A DNA stretch of 64,000 nucleotides from Pollenia angustigena (lineage: Eukaryota; Arthropoda; Insecta; Diptera; Polleniidae), in contig OV884058.1 of the NCBI GenBank assembly GCA_930367215.1, positions 221,940,208 to 222,004,207 of the forward strand, read 5' to 3'. A program made the translations under genes and the position numbers. Positions within the stretch are counted from its first letter, which is position 1. Every line of letters starts with the position of its first letter. A model generated the notes under the pieces. That model did no database searches. It saw nothing but the letters and a program-made list of their open reading frames with translations, and had not been told where the DNA came from. This document shows positions 1-12,226 of this stretch, piece by piece.

Positions 1-926
1 TTCTCCTGAAAATCATTTAAGTTCAGCTTAAACTGATATTCTACTTAAGCTTTTAAAAATTGATTCTGATTGTCAGTCAATAATTTAAAATAGGTCTAAA
101 CCGCAACAAATTTTAATGCAGATGTCTGTTTTTACAAAGATTATAATAATAAATAAACATCATACAGATATTACTCCTAAAACATTCGAAGTGTCGGTGG
201 AGGGTATCAAAGATTCGGCACAGCCGAATATAGCACTCTAACTTGTTTTATATGCCTTTAAAAAAATTTTAAATTTTGAGTTAACAAAAGTGTGGTAGGT
301 ATGTATGTAAAAGTTTTTAATTTAATATAAATTTGTCTAATGAGTTTATTATTCATATGTATGTTTACATGTTTTTAGCATATGCATATTTATTATAACA
401 ACAAGTAATTGTTTTGTATCTGCATGTACATTGTACATTCATTATACATACATCTTAATAATTGTTTCTTTTTATCTACATACATACTTATATCTTTCAA
501 AACGTATGACGCACAAAATTTTTAATATTTTATTTGCCATTTCAAATACATATGTACATAGAGAAATATACAATATAGGTATTTCTGTTTGTATTTTTTC
601 AACTGTTTGTATACAATAAAAACAACAGCTGATCTTCAAGAAAGAAACAATTTATTAGACGAGTTAAAAAAAATTGTATTGGGCAATTATGTAATGTATT
701 AACATATGTAGGTCGTACATTGGAAACCACAAAAGAGTGTTAATTAAACAGGGTTAGTTAATATGTATTTAATATAAGTTAAGTTTTATTAAACTGTTAT
801 TTTCTTAAGCGCAGTGCGAAACTGATCGCACATTCCTTACGGAGGTAAGTAGATGTTTTTGATTTCTTTTTTAAAATGGATTTGACGACATTTTCGTTAT
901 TTTAACAGTAGCTTAAGCTATCTTAT
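1..926. other. AT-rich non-coding stretch
   Basis: I see no gene here. The only recognisable item is at about 209-241, where 'gattcggcacagccgaata' followed by 'tagcactct' matches the end of the fly repeat at about 47140-47170. The short open frames are low-complexity AT-rich sequence without coding character. Confidence 0.6.
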
Positions 927-1133
927 CAGGGGTGTGCTGGAAACCGAAAACGTAAAACGCAAGAATTTTAAAAGTCGTTTTTTTAAAAGAATTTTTTGAC
1001 AAATATTATACAAATAATCCTCTATTAGGCAGAATTTATAACAAAAATTATAAAAGTTAGATAGATTAAAAGTGTATAAAAAAGAACTTCCAAATTCATG
1101 CGTTTTATGTTTTCGATTTCCAGCACACCCTTG
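927..1133. repeat. Short inverted-repeat element (MITE), GTGTGCTGG ends
   Basis: The left end CAGGGGTGTGCTGGAAA and the reverse complement of the right end, CAAGGGTGTGCTGGAAA, match. The match continues inward through a 'cgaaaacgtaaaacgca' segment, so both arms are about 40 bp. There is no coding content. The CAGGG start is hAT-like, but I do not see a clean 8-bp target duplication. A partial relative of the inner arm occurs at about 54660-54700. Confidence 0.7.
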
Positions 1134-1279
1134 TATGATTATTATGGTTGGGCCTTTAGAATAATTGTTTATAAGCCCAAAAAATTCAAAAAATGCTAAT
1201 AAAAAAACTTAAAAAACACTTGCATATACATATATAGTATGTATGCTTAAATAGTAAAAAAAGAGAAAAATTTGAACAA

Positions 1280-2169
1280 CATATCGTCAGCTCATTATTA
1301 GTTTGACCTACCGACCATTTAAAAAAAAATGAGTAAGGTATGGGGATATAGTATACCCCATAGCTTTTTAATAATCCCCTTTCTGAATCCAAAACCTGTT
1401 TGACAAAATTTTTTATCGTATCAACGATTTTAAAGTTTTTTAAGTATTGTTTTGCTCCACACGCCACTGCAAATATAATATATAATAAAAATGAAATGTT
1501 GTGTGTTGCTGATCGCATAACTTGTGAACGGCTTGACCGATTAGGACGATTTTTTCTTAAAATGATCGCCATGGTTTCTTACGGAAAGAAAATATTGCCC
1601 CGCCCACTTTTTTCGATTTACCTAAAATCAGAAAACGGCTCCATTGATCATAAGTAATTAAGTACCGAGCGAAGCCGGAGCGGCCAGCTAGTACAAAATA
1701 AATGTCACTCTTGCTTTGCTTCATTGCCGTAAGAAAAACAAGTAGGTAAAGCTAAAGCAAAATAAAATCACAACAGGAAAAATATTTTACTTTTGCTTTG
1801 CTTCATTGCCGTAAAAAAAAGTAGTAAAAGAAAAAGACAAAATGTCAACAACTCAATACACAGCAGTAAGTATACATACGTATGCAGCACAAAAAGCTAC
1901 TTTTTAGAAATCAATTTAGAAAAGTGACGTATGAGGCACAAAACAATTATTTTCGATTTCAATATAATACTATTAAATTCTAAGTTCGTTCATGAACGTT
2001 CACAAAAATTTCTATTTTTCTTCAAAACATATGTATGCCAGAAGCAGTGGTGAATATACAAAAAATCTTATTAGATATATTCGGAAAACTTCATGTAAAC
2101 CTTCATTGTCGTTTTTTCCACTACGACTTTTTGGCATTTGCGCTACACTATTAATGAGCTGACGATATG
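1280..2169 (+). repeat. Repeat family with CATATCGTCAGCTCATTA ends, copy 1
   Basis: The element is bounded by inverted ends of about 18 bp (CATATCGTCAGCTCATTA). The interior has no credible gene. The same interior recurs in reverse orientation at about 45540-47522 and in direct orientation at 55037-58078: blocks such as 'tttgcttcattgccgtaag', 'gcagcacaaaaagc' and 'cttcatgtaaa' are shared. Its non-autonomous nature and transposon class are inferred; no transposase is seen. Confidence 0.75.
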
Positions 2170-2410
2170 TACATATCGACCCATTTGCGCGAAATTATCG
2201 TATATGCCAATTTTTTTGAAATTGAGTTTTTGATGCAATCTTGTTCTACATTCAAAGAGACGTCGCCTGACAAAATATTGTAGGCGAATTCCACTTCGTT
2301 GCTCCAAAAATTGAATGTATATATATTGCAAGTGATAGCAGAGAAAAGTAGAAAAATGGCTCTCCTGTAAAATTTGGTTTTTGTAACATACGATAATTTC
2401 GCGCAAAGGG

Positions 2411-2660
2411 GTCGATATGTCAAATACAGGCTCAATTGCTTGGTTACGTAACGTGACAAAAAGAGAGCTTTTCTGTAGAAGTGCCCATGTATCGAACATG
2501 TCAGTATTGGGTATTCAGATTTTCCCGTTTTCCCGGGGTCGATATGTCAAATACAAGCTCAATTGTTTGGTTACGTAACGTGACAAAAAGAGAGCTTTTC
2601 TGTAGAAGTGCCCATGTATCGAACATGTCAGTATTGGGTATTCAGATTTTCCCGTTTTGT
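2411..2660 (+). repeat. Tandem duplication, two ~127-bp units
   Basis: The unit beginning 'gtcgatatgtcaaataca' at 2411 repeats at 2538 with few differences, and both units end in 'cagattttcccgtttt'. The short open frames crossing it are created by the duplication and are not genes. Confidence 0.85.
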
Positions 2661-2683
2661 TAAGAAATATTTATATACATATG

Positions 2684-2915
2684 GGTATTTCCACAGAAAA
2701 TTCTACTTTTTGTCACATTACGACACCAACCATTTTTAATTGGTTCGCAAAGAATAATAAAAATATTATTTATTTTTTTGCATTTTGGTGTAAAGCGCAA
2801 CTAGCTTTGCATTAAGTGAAAGAGAGGAACAATTTGAACAATATGGTTCTAAACTACAAGAGTAATTGCTTGGTGTCGTAAAGTGACAAAAGGTAGACTT
2901 TTCTGTGGAAATACC
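2684..2915. repeat. Imperfect inverted repeat (hairpin)
   Basis: 'ggtatttccacagaaaa' followed by 'ttctactttttgtcac' at 2684-2720 is inverted at about 2870-2915 ('gtgacaaaaggtagact', 'ttctgtggaaatacc'). Arms are about 55 bp with an AT-rich spacer. It is probably a small MITE. Confidence 0.65.
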
Positions 2916-3056
2916 AATATGTATGTTGCAAAAAGTAAAATTTTAAGGAGCCAGATATGCATGCATATGCAAAATATCCATGTTTTTTGAAATACTGCAA
3001 AAACTTTTTAAAGCAATAAGCGTGAAAAACTTGCCCTGATGATTAGAATAAAAAAT

Positions 3057-3156
3057 CAGCCTTATTCCGGATGTAGTTATCGTCATCGACAGTGTCGGTG
3101 TTTGTAACAGATTGAAGTGACTGCCTGTGTTCTTAACGACAACCGGAATAAGGCTG
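3057..3156. repeat. 100-bp MITE with CAGCCTTATTCCGG ends
   Basis: CAGCCTTATTCCGG at 3057-3070 is matched by CCGGAATAAGGCTG at 3143-3156. The internal sequence is not coding and I could not identify a target duplication. Confidence 0.7.
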
Positions 3157-3587
3157 CATAATTCTAAAATCTTCTGAAATTGTCGTGGATATCATTTTAA
3201 TTGATTTAAAATATGTATGTTTTGTTATTGTGTGTGTGTTTTTTAATTCTTTTTTTTTACTTTTTCCCTCCGTCCCAATTATTATATGTTCAATTTATCA
3301 ATGTATATATGAATATATAAACACATATTTTGGTTATCAATACACAACATCTGAGATAATATGGGCGCTATTGAAGAAGTGGGTGCGACACAAAATATAT
3401 CAATGTATGTATATCTAAAGAACGACAATAGATAATTTTTCCAAATTTACAAAGTGTTAAGAGTTAGAAAATGATTTCATGACTACATACATATGTATCT
3501 ATATATTAAAGCCCATAATGGTATGACCCCAGTCAGCGCTGGGGTCTTAACAGTTAGTATGTATAAGAAATACAAAAAATGTTTCTA

Positions 3588-3855
3588 CATATCGAGCCCT
3601 TACCGCGAAAATAATGTAAGCGCCAAAATCCAAATTTTACAGAAGAGTGTTTTTTCTATTTTATTTCATATGAATTTGGTATGAAATTTGTCGCTTACAA
3701 TAAATTTGTTTTTGCTATAAAATCGTAACGGTACCTTATTTGACCATGAAATTTTAGGAGATGAAGCAAGTGTTGCCAATAAAGTCATTTATTAAAAAAA
3801 ACGAAAATTGAAAATGTTGTCGCTTACGTTATTTTTGCGGTTAGGGCTCGATATG
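3588..3855. repeat. ~270-bp MITE with CATATCGAGCCC ends
   Basis: The ends are inverted: 'catatcgagcccttaccgcg' on the left, and a right end whose complement begins 'catatcgagccctaaccgc'. The match runs about 35 bp and includes a 'gtaagcg' block. No coding content is visible. Confidence 0.75.
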
Positions 3856-3879
3856 AATGAATGTTCGTTATAGACTCGG

Positions 3880-4151
3880 AAACCATCTAACCGATGTGCT
3901 TCAAACCGGTTTTGTTAGAGAGAAAATTTCGTGAGGATGATTTAAGCCTTTATATTTTTTTCCAAACTAGGCCCTATTAATCATTAATAGGGCTCGTTTT
4001 TAGTTAGGCACATAAGCTAAGTATTTTTTCGAAAGTAGAACTACGAGGGCACGTATGGATCAATGTCTACCTCTCCGAAACTATCAACCTGATTTTAATA
4101 AATCTAAAAACAGATAGATCCTTATTTAGATGATTACATACATAAATAACG
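3880..4151. repeat. Pre-insertion repeat, left half
   Basis: This is a diverged repeat with recurring phrases 'ccttatttagatg', 'cacataagc' and 'cgaaactatc'. The same phrases resume at 39892-40320. I take the two halves as one locus split by everything between them. It is non-coding. Confidence 0.55.
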
Positions 4152-4373
4152 CATTTATTAAAAAATACATTTCTGGACAGATAGAAGACATGTCTTTCTT
4201 TCCGAACACAAAAATATTACTGGTTTTAACAAACTCAACAAAAGATGTGAACATTTAATTCCGTTCGGTTTTTTTTTGAAAATCAAAAAACATCAATGTG
4301 TTCGGTTCGTTTATGTTCGTCCCTTTTAGCTGGTAAAAAAAACAAATATTTTTTACAAAATCAAAATACACAC
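4152..4373 (-). mobile_element. R element (hAT-like MITE), split copy, piece 1 of 3
   Basis: This is homologous, in reverse orientation, to 9300-9530 of the complete R copy. Shared blocks include 'ccgttcggttttttt', 'aatgtgttcggttcg' and 'caaaatacacac'. Roughly 110 bp of the outer end is missing. The piece stops at the left target duplication of element A (ATACACAC, 4366-4373). Confidence 0.75.
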
Positions 4374-5200
4374 TAAAGACCTGCACAGATACATCTGTTT
4401 ATATCTGTTTCTGTGTTTTTTCTAAAGTGGATGCGTATGGACGAGTGCTCTTGTGTTTCTGATATAAGTTGATGTTGATATGATTTGCAAAAGAGTGGAT
4501 GTAAGCAGCGTTACCGTTGGTGCCACTAAAGTGGCATTTTGCCACTTTTTCGACTGCGTGGATACTATTTGGCCACTTTTACAAAATGCACCCAAATGTG
4601 GTACTTTTTGTGATTCTTGCCACTTTTTTGATACTTTTTCCGTTAGGAAAAGATACTTTTTTCTTTCTGGCTTATTATAACTCCCAGCTTTAATATAAGC
4701 AAAACTGTTTTAATATATTAATATCAAGCGTGGTTAGCTGAAAATCGGTTGAATAAACTTTCTATAAAAGATATCTCGCATATATATATTGTTCGTAAAG
4801 CATAAACCGAACTGTTGTGTACCGAAAACTTTTCTAAAATTTGTGTAATTGACATTAAAAGTAAAATCTAAGTTTTTACCAAAAATTGAGTAAAGAATTG
4901 ATAACAATAATTGATATAAAAAAACAAAAAGCTCAATATATTGAAGTATTTAGACCCATTATTTATAGTGTCTAATGAAGATATAAACTATTTCGAATTA
5001 GTTTTAGAGTTTAATGATATTATAACTGACCCTGATGCATTTATACTTGAATTCAGGGTTTAAAAATTAGTAAATAGTTTTTTTTCTTCATACCGAAAAC
5101 GACAGTAAATATTCAAAACTAAAATATTTAAAGGTATTCATATCGCAAAAATATTCATAATTTACTAACAACATTGTAGTAATATTCAAAAATATTTAAC

Positions 5201-6845
5201 CAGTGGTAACTTATAATATAAAATGCGCAAAATATTAAATATTTCGCCGTATAAATATATTTTATACCGTAACTTTAACATATTTTTTGTCACCATAAAT
5301 ATTAAATGTTTTGTTTCTACAATATCAATATATTCCTACCACACATTACAAACTGCCGCAGTATATGCGAAATGTACGAATATAAATAACATAACAAAAC
5401 AAAATATGCCGTCTTGTTGATCATCGACTGCCAAAATATGCGACACAAAATATGCGACTATTACACACGATATATTTAAATATTTTAGAGTAAATAGTAA
5501 ACATATTATTAGTCGAAAAATAAACTAATAATAGTCACAATATGAAGAAAAAAAATTTTTTTTGTGTGTACATACAAAAAAAAAAAAAAAAAATAAAAAG
5601 GGAAAAATTTAAAATAAGAAAATCTTTGAATGTGAGTATGTGTAGGAAGAAGTAAATAATTATGTTTGATGGTTAATTTATTGAAAAAAGGCAAAATATG
5701 GTTGAAAGGTGAGTTTTATAGTTTGAGTGCAAAAATATAAAAAATATTGAAAAGTTAACTAATATTTTAAGAAAATATATACATATGTACTTAGTTTGTA
5801 TTTATAATAATATTTAATTTATAAACAGCCATTAAAAGAATATAGGGAGTGTTATATCAAAGACAAAATTAAATTGGTGTTTGGACTAGTTGTTCAAAAA
5901 TAGAGTAAAGGTACAAAAGTGCGATTGTGTTTTGAGAAATTTATTTACAACAGACAAAGTATCTTTTATAAGGACAAACATTTTTATGCGTGGGTGTGTA
6001 GATCATAGTTTTATGACGTAAGCATTTTATTTTTAGCTTAGCTCATTTAATTGTTGATGATAATGGATGAATTCAAATTAGAACAACAAATCGCAATCTT
6101 GTAATAGAAGCTCAAAAAAAAGGATGTTGTGTAAATGTAGGTAGGAGGCTGCTTATATATGATCTTCTAGAGAAAAGAACATTTAAAGAAGTGATCTGTT
6201 GTAAAGACTATGCATATATATATGTATGTATGTATTTATGTATGTATGTATGTATGTATGTATGTATGTATGTATGTATATATAATTGTTAGCGACAAAG
6301 TAAACTTAGAAATTTGATATTGTGTTTTGTGTTATAGAAGTTGATTTAAAAAAAAAAATTTATGACTTTTCTTGTTTTTTATAAGTATGTAATTTGGAAA
6401 AGAAATATTTTTTCAGACTATTGTTGTTTTTTTATTTGCGCCTATCATAAATATATTTTTTAGGTAAAACACTTTTGTTTGCTATATGCACTTGCGTAGA
6501 CATTTATAAATAAAGCAATAATTATGACGCCAACAATAACGAAACCCAAATTTTCATGCAAGTAGCGATCCTTTTTTATGAACATTTTTTGCCAATTTTA
6601 CACACTTGTGACCTTTTTATTTGTTGTTGCATATACGTATGACAAACAATACCTTGTGGAATCACAACAACAAATGTATGCAAATTTATGATCTATTTTT
6701 TTTAGCGGAAAATAAAGGGTTATTTATTTTTTCACTTGTTATTTTTACAACAGGTATAGGAAAAAAGTATGAATAATTATGACGCCAATATTTACGCAGA
6801 AAAAGAATTGTACACACCATCTGAGGCAAGTGATGCACATATGAG
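5201..6845 (+). repeat. Left inverted arm of element C
   Basis: This arm is reverse-complementary to 13408-15055 over nearly its whole length with few mismatches. It contains a poly(A) tract at about 5575-5592 and a GTAT microsatellite at about 6222-6278, each mirrored in the right arm. No gene is visible. The phrases 'caatcttgtaatagaagctc' and 'tgacgccaacaataacg' are easy anchors to locate in both arms. Confidence 0.9.
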
Positions 6846-7603
6846 GGGTATAGTTGCAAAGACTGCAATGTCCACTTTTTTACAAACGTAACTTATAATA
6901 GGTACCTCTTAGTTGTATTTAATGAATGCTTCCAATTAGTGAATATTACATTACTAGAAACACATTTATCCCATAAAAAAGTATGTTCAAAAATTAAGAG
7001 TTGAACATACTTTTGGAGATTGGAGATTGTGGTTTTTGCAATGATCACAGTTTGTTGAGCTCTTTTTCTCTCAACTATTTTCAAAAAAGCGCGCTATTTT
7101 TTTTATTCTGTTTCTTTTTTGCAAAACAAAACTAAAAGAAATGAAAAAAATAACAATTTCTCTTTTATATGAAACAGTTAATTATATTGTTAATTTTATA
7201 ACTTTGTCATTGGTCGTAATTATGGAGCTGAGTTGTTAATAAGTTCCTCCAAATCAATTAAGAAAAAAAGGCAAGAGACACCAACAAATGGAAAGGAATT
7301 TAGAAAAAATAAAAAGGTATGTGTTAAGGCCAATTGATAAGCAGGCGGTGGTATTACGACAGCTGACTTTTTGATTTGATTAGAGCAAACACAGCAATCT
7401 CCAATTTTATTATTATAATTGCCAGCAAACCACTATATCGATTTGGTTGAAACTTGCGTCACATCTTCATCATATTCTTATTTACTGAATAGCATGATAA
7501 ACAAAACATAAATATGAATATACTTTGAGCTAGAGGTTTTTACTATTTATTGCGAAAACTATGAATGTGGACATTGCAGTCTTTGCAAATATACCCCTCA
7601 TAT
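6838..7603. repeat. Small inverted repeat at the inner edge of the left arm
   Basis: 6838-6877 ('cacatatgaggggtatagtt', then 'gcaaagactgcaatgtccac') is inverted at 7566-7603. About 690 bp of AT-rich sequence lies between, with no credible gene. The pair overlaps the inner end of the left arm, so it may record how the arm was made. Confidence 0.8.
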
Positions 7604-9081
7604 GTTGTATGCATACCTATGTGAAGATTCTTTTTGGCAGGAATTGTTTGATTGTGCTTTATAAAATTTTTAATATAATAGAATATAAAACAGCGCACAT
7701 AAATGTAATCAAATTATTAAATAAAACTGAACCTGAGCATATCCTGTCTCTCGTTATTAAGCGAAACGTTTGTTTTTTGAGAAATCTATTTTTACCTGCA
7801 TACAATTCACAAAGTGTTGGTGATATTGATCCTTTATTAGATAAGACAATACAACAAGAACGGTGTCTTATATTACAGTACCGTAGATATAAAGTTATAC
7901 ATTTGTGGCACAATAAATTAAAGTGAAAATAAAACATATAAATAAATAATAATTAATACAAATAAGTCAACAAATATAAAAAATCAGTATTAATGAATAT
8001 TAAATAAAAGATTTATGCCTGTACACCAATACGTCGCTTCGGTTTGCGTCGTTTTCGAAGTTGCATCTTTTTTAAATTTCTGTGATTTCGAAGTTTTGTC
8101 GTTTCAGTTCGCGTCGCTAATTGGGACCCGAAAAACTCGACGCATAAAAATAGTTTAAATTTAAAAAGGTTTACATATCAAATTTTCTATGAAAATTTTC
8201 CTTATTCAATAATCGTTTATGAATACGTTGTTAAAAATTCAATTTAAAAAAAATTTTTGACTAATGACAAATACAAAAGTTATTAAAATAATTTACCAAA
8301 AAAATTTTAACAAAAATGGTAGATTTAAAACTGTTTGCATTGCTAATGAAATGAATATGGGGGGTAGTCTGTTCCACAACCGAATTGTAGAAACGTAACA
8401 ATGTCTAACGGCATAAGGCTACGGTACCGAATGGAGTTTATATTTTTTCCTCTGTTAGATCTTGAAAAAGTTAATATTCTGTATATATATTCAGGTTGTT
8501 TAGTAAAAATCTGCTTTTGTAAAAACAATAATGAACGAACTTTCAACAGATTTTGTTAAATTGTAGTTTCTTTTTGAGAACACAGAAAAAAATATCTCAA
8601 AAAATATTTAACACCACAGTTTGTTAAAAATAAAATTTTAGGTCAACAAACTTTTTATTTGATTTAATGAAAAAATTTATCAAGTTTACACTTTGCAAAA
8701 TAGCACTCAAAAAAAAAAACATATTTAATAATAAAATTATTAAATATTTTTTCATATTCAATAAAAAAAATATTTGAATCAAAGTAAAGCCAGTATTTTT
8801 ACAACTTTTGTCTATTTTCTAAAGCTCATAATTCTCATTCGCTTTACAGTTATATTTGTATAAATCATTTAGTTTTGCCACAATCTTTGGATAATGATAA
8901 TCTGGCCTAAGCAATCAGCCAAATGCGCATAGGAACTAGCTTATCCCACCATAATAAATCTTAGTGTATTTATCAAAAAATAAAGCCTGGGAATTAAGCA
9001 CATCATAGTTAATAAATAAATTAAGATTCGATAAACATTTTGTTTGATTTTTTTTCTACATTTCCAACAATTTATTTAAAC
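7604..9081. other. AT-rich interior of element C, no recognised gene
   Basis: An open frame at 7561-7926 (plus, 121 codons) overlaps the small inverted repeat and matches no family I know. I do not call it. The rest is low-complexity AT sequence up to the left target duplication of the R element (ATTTAAAC, 9074-9081). Confidence 0.5.
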
Positions 9082-9621
9082 CAGTGTTCGAAAATAAACA
9101 GTACATTATTTAGCATTCGGCTCACACACCGAAGAACGATATCTATTTTTTTAGTGTTTGTGTAAACATACACAACCCTTAATACCGTTCGTAACTATTT
9201 TCAAGAAAGAACCGAACATTATATAATGTTCGGTTCTTCGTTAAAAACAGAACAATTGTAGTGATACTGTAGAAAAACATTATATTTTAATGTTCTATAA
9301 TGTTTTTTTCGTGTGTGTATTTTGTTTTTGTAAAAAATGTTTGGTTCGTTTTTTACTAGCGAAAAGGGAGGAACATTAACGAGCCGAACCGAACACATTG
9401 AAGTTTGTGGATTTTCAAAAAAACCGAACGGAATTGAATGTTCTCATCTTTTGTTGAGTATGATGAAAACCGTATTATTTTTGTGTTCGAAAGATGACAA
9501 ACAGGGAAACGTTATTTTTTTTAATGAATTTCTACACAAACACTATTAGCGTTTGTGTTTTCCAAAAATCTACCGAACCGAACATTAAAGAATGATATTT
9601 AGTGTATATTTTCGAACACTG
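9082..9621 (+). mobile_element. R element, complete 540-bp copy (hAT-like MITE)
   Basis: The inverted ends CAGTGTTCGAAAATA are flanked by a perfect 8-bp duplication ATTTAAAC (9074-9081 and 9622-9629). The interior has repeated and palindromic 'gttcggttc' motifs such as 'accgaacattatataatgtt', and no transposase. This copy is the template used to recognise the three-piece split copy at 4152-4373, 21908-22020 and 39772-39891. Confidence 0.9.
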
Positions 9622-9629
9622 ATTTAAAC

Positions 9630-10416
9630 ACGTGATGTGTTTGTTGAAAAAAATTATTTTGGGCAACAACTTTTTTTATTGATTCAAAAAACTTTGTTGT
9701 TGACTAAAAATTCAATAACTATACCTACAAACTTTATTATCAATACTGCAAAAATCGTCATCGCAGAAAATTCAAAAAAATTTTAATCAAATATGCGATT
9801 TTCGTATTCAAATATGAAAATTATTTTTTTCTGTGTAATCAGACATACTATCAAGATGTCTACGGGCAAAAAAATAACTAGAAATATTGTTAAATGTCAC
9901 ATTAAGTTCGATCCCAATAAGCAAATTTTCTGGAAATCAAGTGCAAAACAATTGATATTCAACTTTGAATTTCAAGTTTCAAGGGTTGAGATATACTTTG
10001 TCACACTTTATATCAAAAGCATTCTCCAGTAAAAGAGGAATGTGAAATCAAGTAAATATTTTGAAATTTGAATAGCATTTTAAAATACGTTTGAATTCAA
10101 GTTTATTTCCAGCTAAATTTTATTTTATTTTTGAGTGCTTATTGGGATCATATTAATAAAAATAAATAAATAAATTAGCTATAATTTCTGGACTGTAATA
10201 AAGTTTAACCCCCGTATTCACAAACGATTATTAAATTTAACAAACGTTTATTAAGGAAAATTTTCATAGTAAATTTGTTCTTTAAACCTTTATTAAATTT
10301 AAAAATTTTTTGTGAATACAGGCATTAATTGTTATTTTCATATAAAAATTTTCTATTTTTCAGTTGGTTTTCGTTTATAATTTTAAGTCATTATTGTTCT
10401 AAAATTATTTATTTTT
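9630..10416. other. AT-rich interior of element C
   Basis: Low-complexity sequence with an inverted patch around 10210-10325 ('gtattcacaaacgattatta' and 'tttttgtgaatacaggc'). That patch resembles a decayed hairpin element. No gene is supported. Confidence 0.45.
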
Positions 10417-10781
10417 AATTAGTATTGTGGTTATTTTGTTGAACTATTTATGGTTTTTAATCCAAATTTTTAATATTTTTAATTAGGCTTAAGTTCATGA
10501 AATTTAATTTTCATTAAATTATTTTTATGAAGAAAGGAATTTTACAACATGAAAATTTATTAAAATTGTTATTGATAATCTTTCATTCTTGACGTGGCTC
10601 GGGCTCGAACCCTGGCCGGCAGGTTACCATGACATGTTTCGATCGCAACCACTCGATCTCCTCAGATGGATTTGCCGTCTTACACTCGCAGCCATCGACG
10701 ACTGCTGACGTCACTAGTCAAACATCAATCCTTAAACCAAATTGTATTTTAACATTTGGTAGATCGAAATTTGCTTTCCTG
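10417..10781 (-). repeat. tRNA-like interspersed repeat (SINE-like), copy 1
   Basis: On the minus strand the segment around 10590-10690 contains 'gatcgagtggttgcgatcg', then 'cagggttcgagcccgag' about 30 nt later. These resemble the A and B boxes of an RNA polymerase III tRNA promoter. The AT-rich remainder ('tagtattgtggttattttg') is shared with copies at 16163-16700 and 56621-57160. This copy stops abruptly at 10781, where hAT transposase sequence starts. Confidence 0.65.
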
Positions 10782-12190
10782 CTTTTCTATCCCTCCAATA
10801 ACTTAGAACACAAGTATCACTTCTTAAAAATGGTAATTTTAGCCTTTCAATTCTTGTATATACATTAACAGACTCGTTTTGTACCATTATATCTTGCCTT
10901 AAGATGGCTGTTAATATGTCATCGTCTTCTTCAATTTTTTTGTCATCTGATGTATTAGATACTTTAACTCCATACTCCTTATTAAGTGACACAAATCTAT
11001 CCCACACCTTTTTGAGAAATGTAATTGCCCTTTCTTTTTTGTTTGTAGACAACCTATTATGAAATCGTGGATCAAAGTACAAACATGAAATGAGTATATC
11101 ATTCTTATTTAGTGTAATCGATCGTTTTTCTAAATACGTTAGAGTTAAGTCTCCTAATATCTTTGTGAAGGTATTTTCAGTAGATTTTACGACAATTTGT
11201 TTTATTAATAATTTGCATTTAAGCCAATTCGCATAAAAGTCGCTATAATTTAAAGTCTCCTCTTGAAATTTGGTCAATATATCATTAATTGGGCTAAAAA
11301 CTACTAAAAAATCGTCAACCTTCTTCCAAAATTGGTCGTTAGCTTCAAAATAATCATCTTCAGCAGTATAGGCAGGCATATCTGGGTGCTCAATAAATGA
11401 TTTTGCCGTTTTTAAGTCGTTGATCATTTTAAAAGTAGATCCCCAACGTGTTGGACAATCGATTTGTGGTACACGCACATGATTTAAATCAAATAAATGT
11501 CGAAATCCATTCGTCGGTTTTCTTAAAAACTTTGTAAAATTTCTACACAGTATAATGAACTGGTTGATACTTGAATTTTCAATAACATCAACTGCAACTA
11601 ACTGTGCCGTATGCGCAGCACACCTGCATATTGTTACATCGCCTAAATCAATATCGTTGTCATTATCCATTTCATCTAAAACATTTCGGTAGTCGCTATT
11701 ATTCAAAAAGTCATCTTCATATTTAGAAAGGCACTGGGACAATAATGACGTTGTTTTCAACATGTTCGCTCCATTGTCAGAAGTCACTGCAATTACCTGT
11801 TGTAAGTTTAAATTATATTTATTTAAAGTTTTGATTATTTCTGTTGCCAAATTTTTAGACTTAGTTGAGCCAGCTCCTTTTAACTCGATCATTCCAATTA
11901 CTCTAGAAATAATATTTCCATTATTGCAGTATTGTAAACTGATTCCAAAAATGCTCCTTTCTAATCGAGTCGCACTATCAGTTTTAATAGAAAATAATTT
12001 ATTTGACAGTTCACTTTGAATTAAACCACGAAGTTTAGTCACAACATCACATAAAATTTTTTTGGCATTGTCCGAGTTTAAAGAAAACATTTGCCCGCTG
12101 TTTGTTTTTAATGCACTACATATAGGTTTCAAAATATTTTGCATGTTATTGCTGTTTAAAATATCAAACGCTAATCCATTTTCAGTGACC
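10782..12190 (-). pseudogene. hAT superfamily transposase, N- and C-terminally truncated
   Basis: An open frame of about 465 codons reads on the minus strand; the first in-frame ATG is at 12144, and coding-like sequence (including 'ENGLAFDIL') extends to a TGA near 12195. In order it shows 'VTSDNGANM' (catalytic-core type), 'CAAHTAQLVAVDVI', 'DCPTRWGSTFKMI' and 'YFDPRFHNRL', ending at 'CVLSYWRDRK'. CxxH in the insertion region and the PTRWxST motif are characteristic of hAT transposases of the hobo/Hermes type. The BED zinc finger and the C-terminal dimerisation domain (SSxxER) are missing: a tRNA-like repeat replaces the C-terminus and a MITE lies upstream. The remaining ~1.4 kb has no stop, so the truncations are not old or this copy is recent. 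The final ~15 codons of the open frame are repeat sequence, not transposase. Confidence 0.9.
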
Positions 12191-12226
12191 AGTCATATAC
12201 CTATACGATTTTATTATTTCATGTCG

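Noticed and set aside
3526..3547. Short perfect palindrome 'gaccccagtcagcgctgggg' as a terminator
   Set aside because: This is eukaryotic DNA with no adjacent gene; an isolated palindrome of this size is not informative.
6222..6278. Regular GTAT repeats as a CRISPR-like array
   Set aside because: The unit is 4 bp with no spacers; it is a microsatellite mirrored at 13975-14030.
7561..7926. 121-codon plus-strand frame as a gene
   Set aside because: It begins in the small inverted repeat, has no recognisable homology, and an antisense frame covers much of the same DNA.
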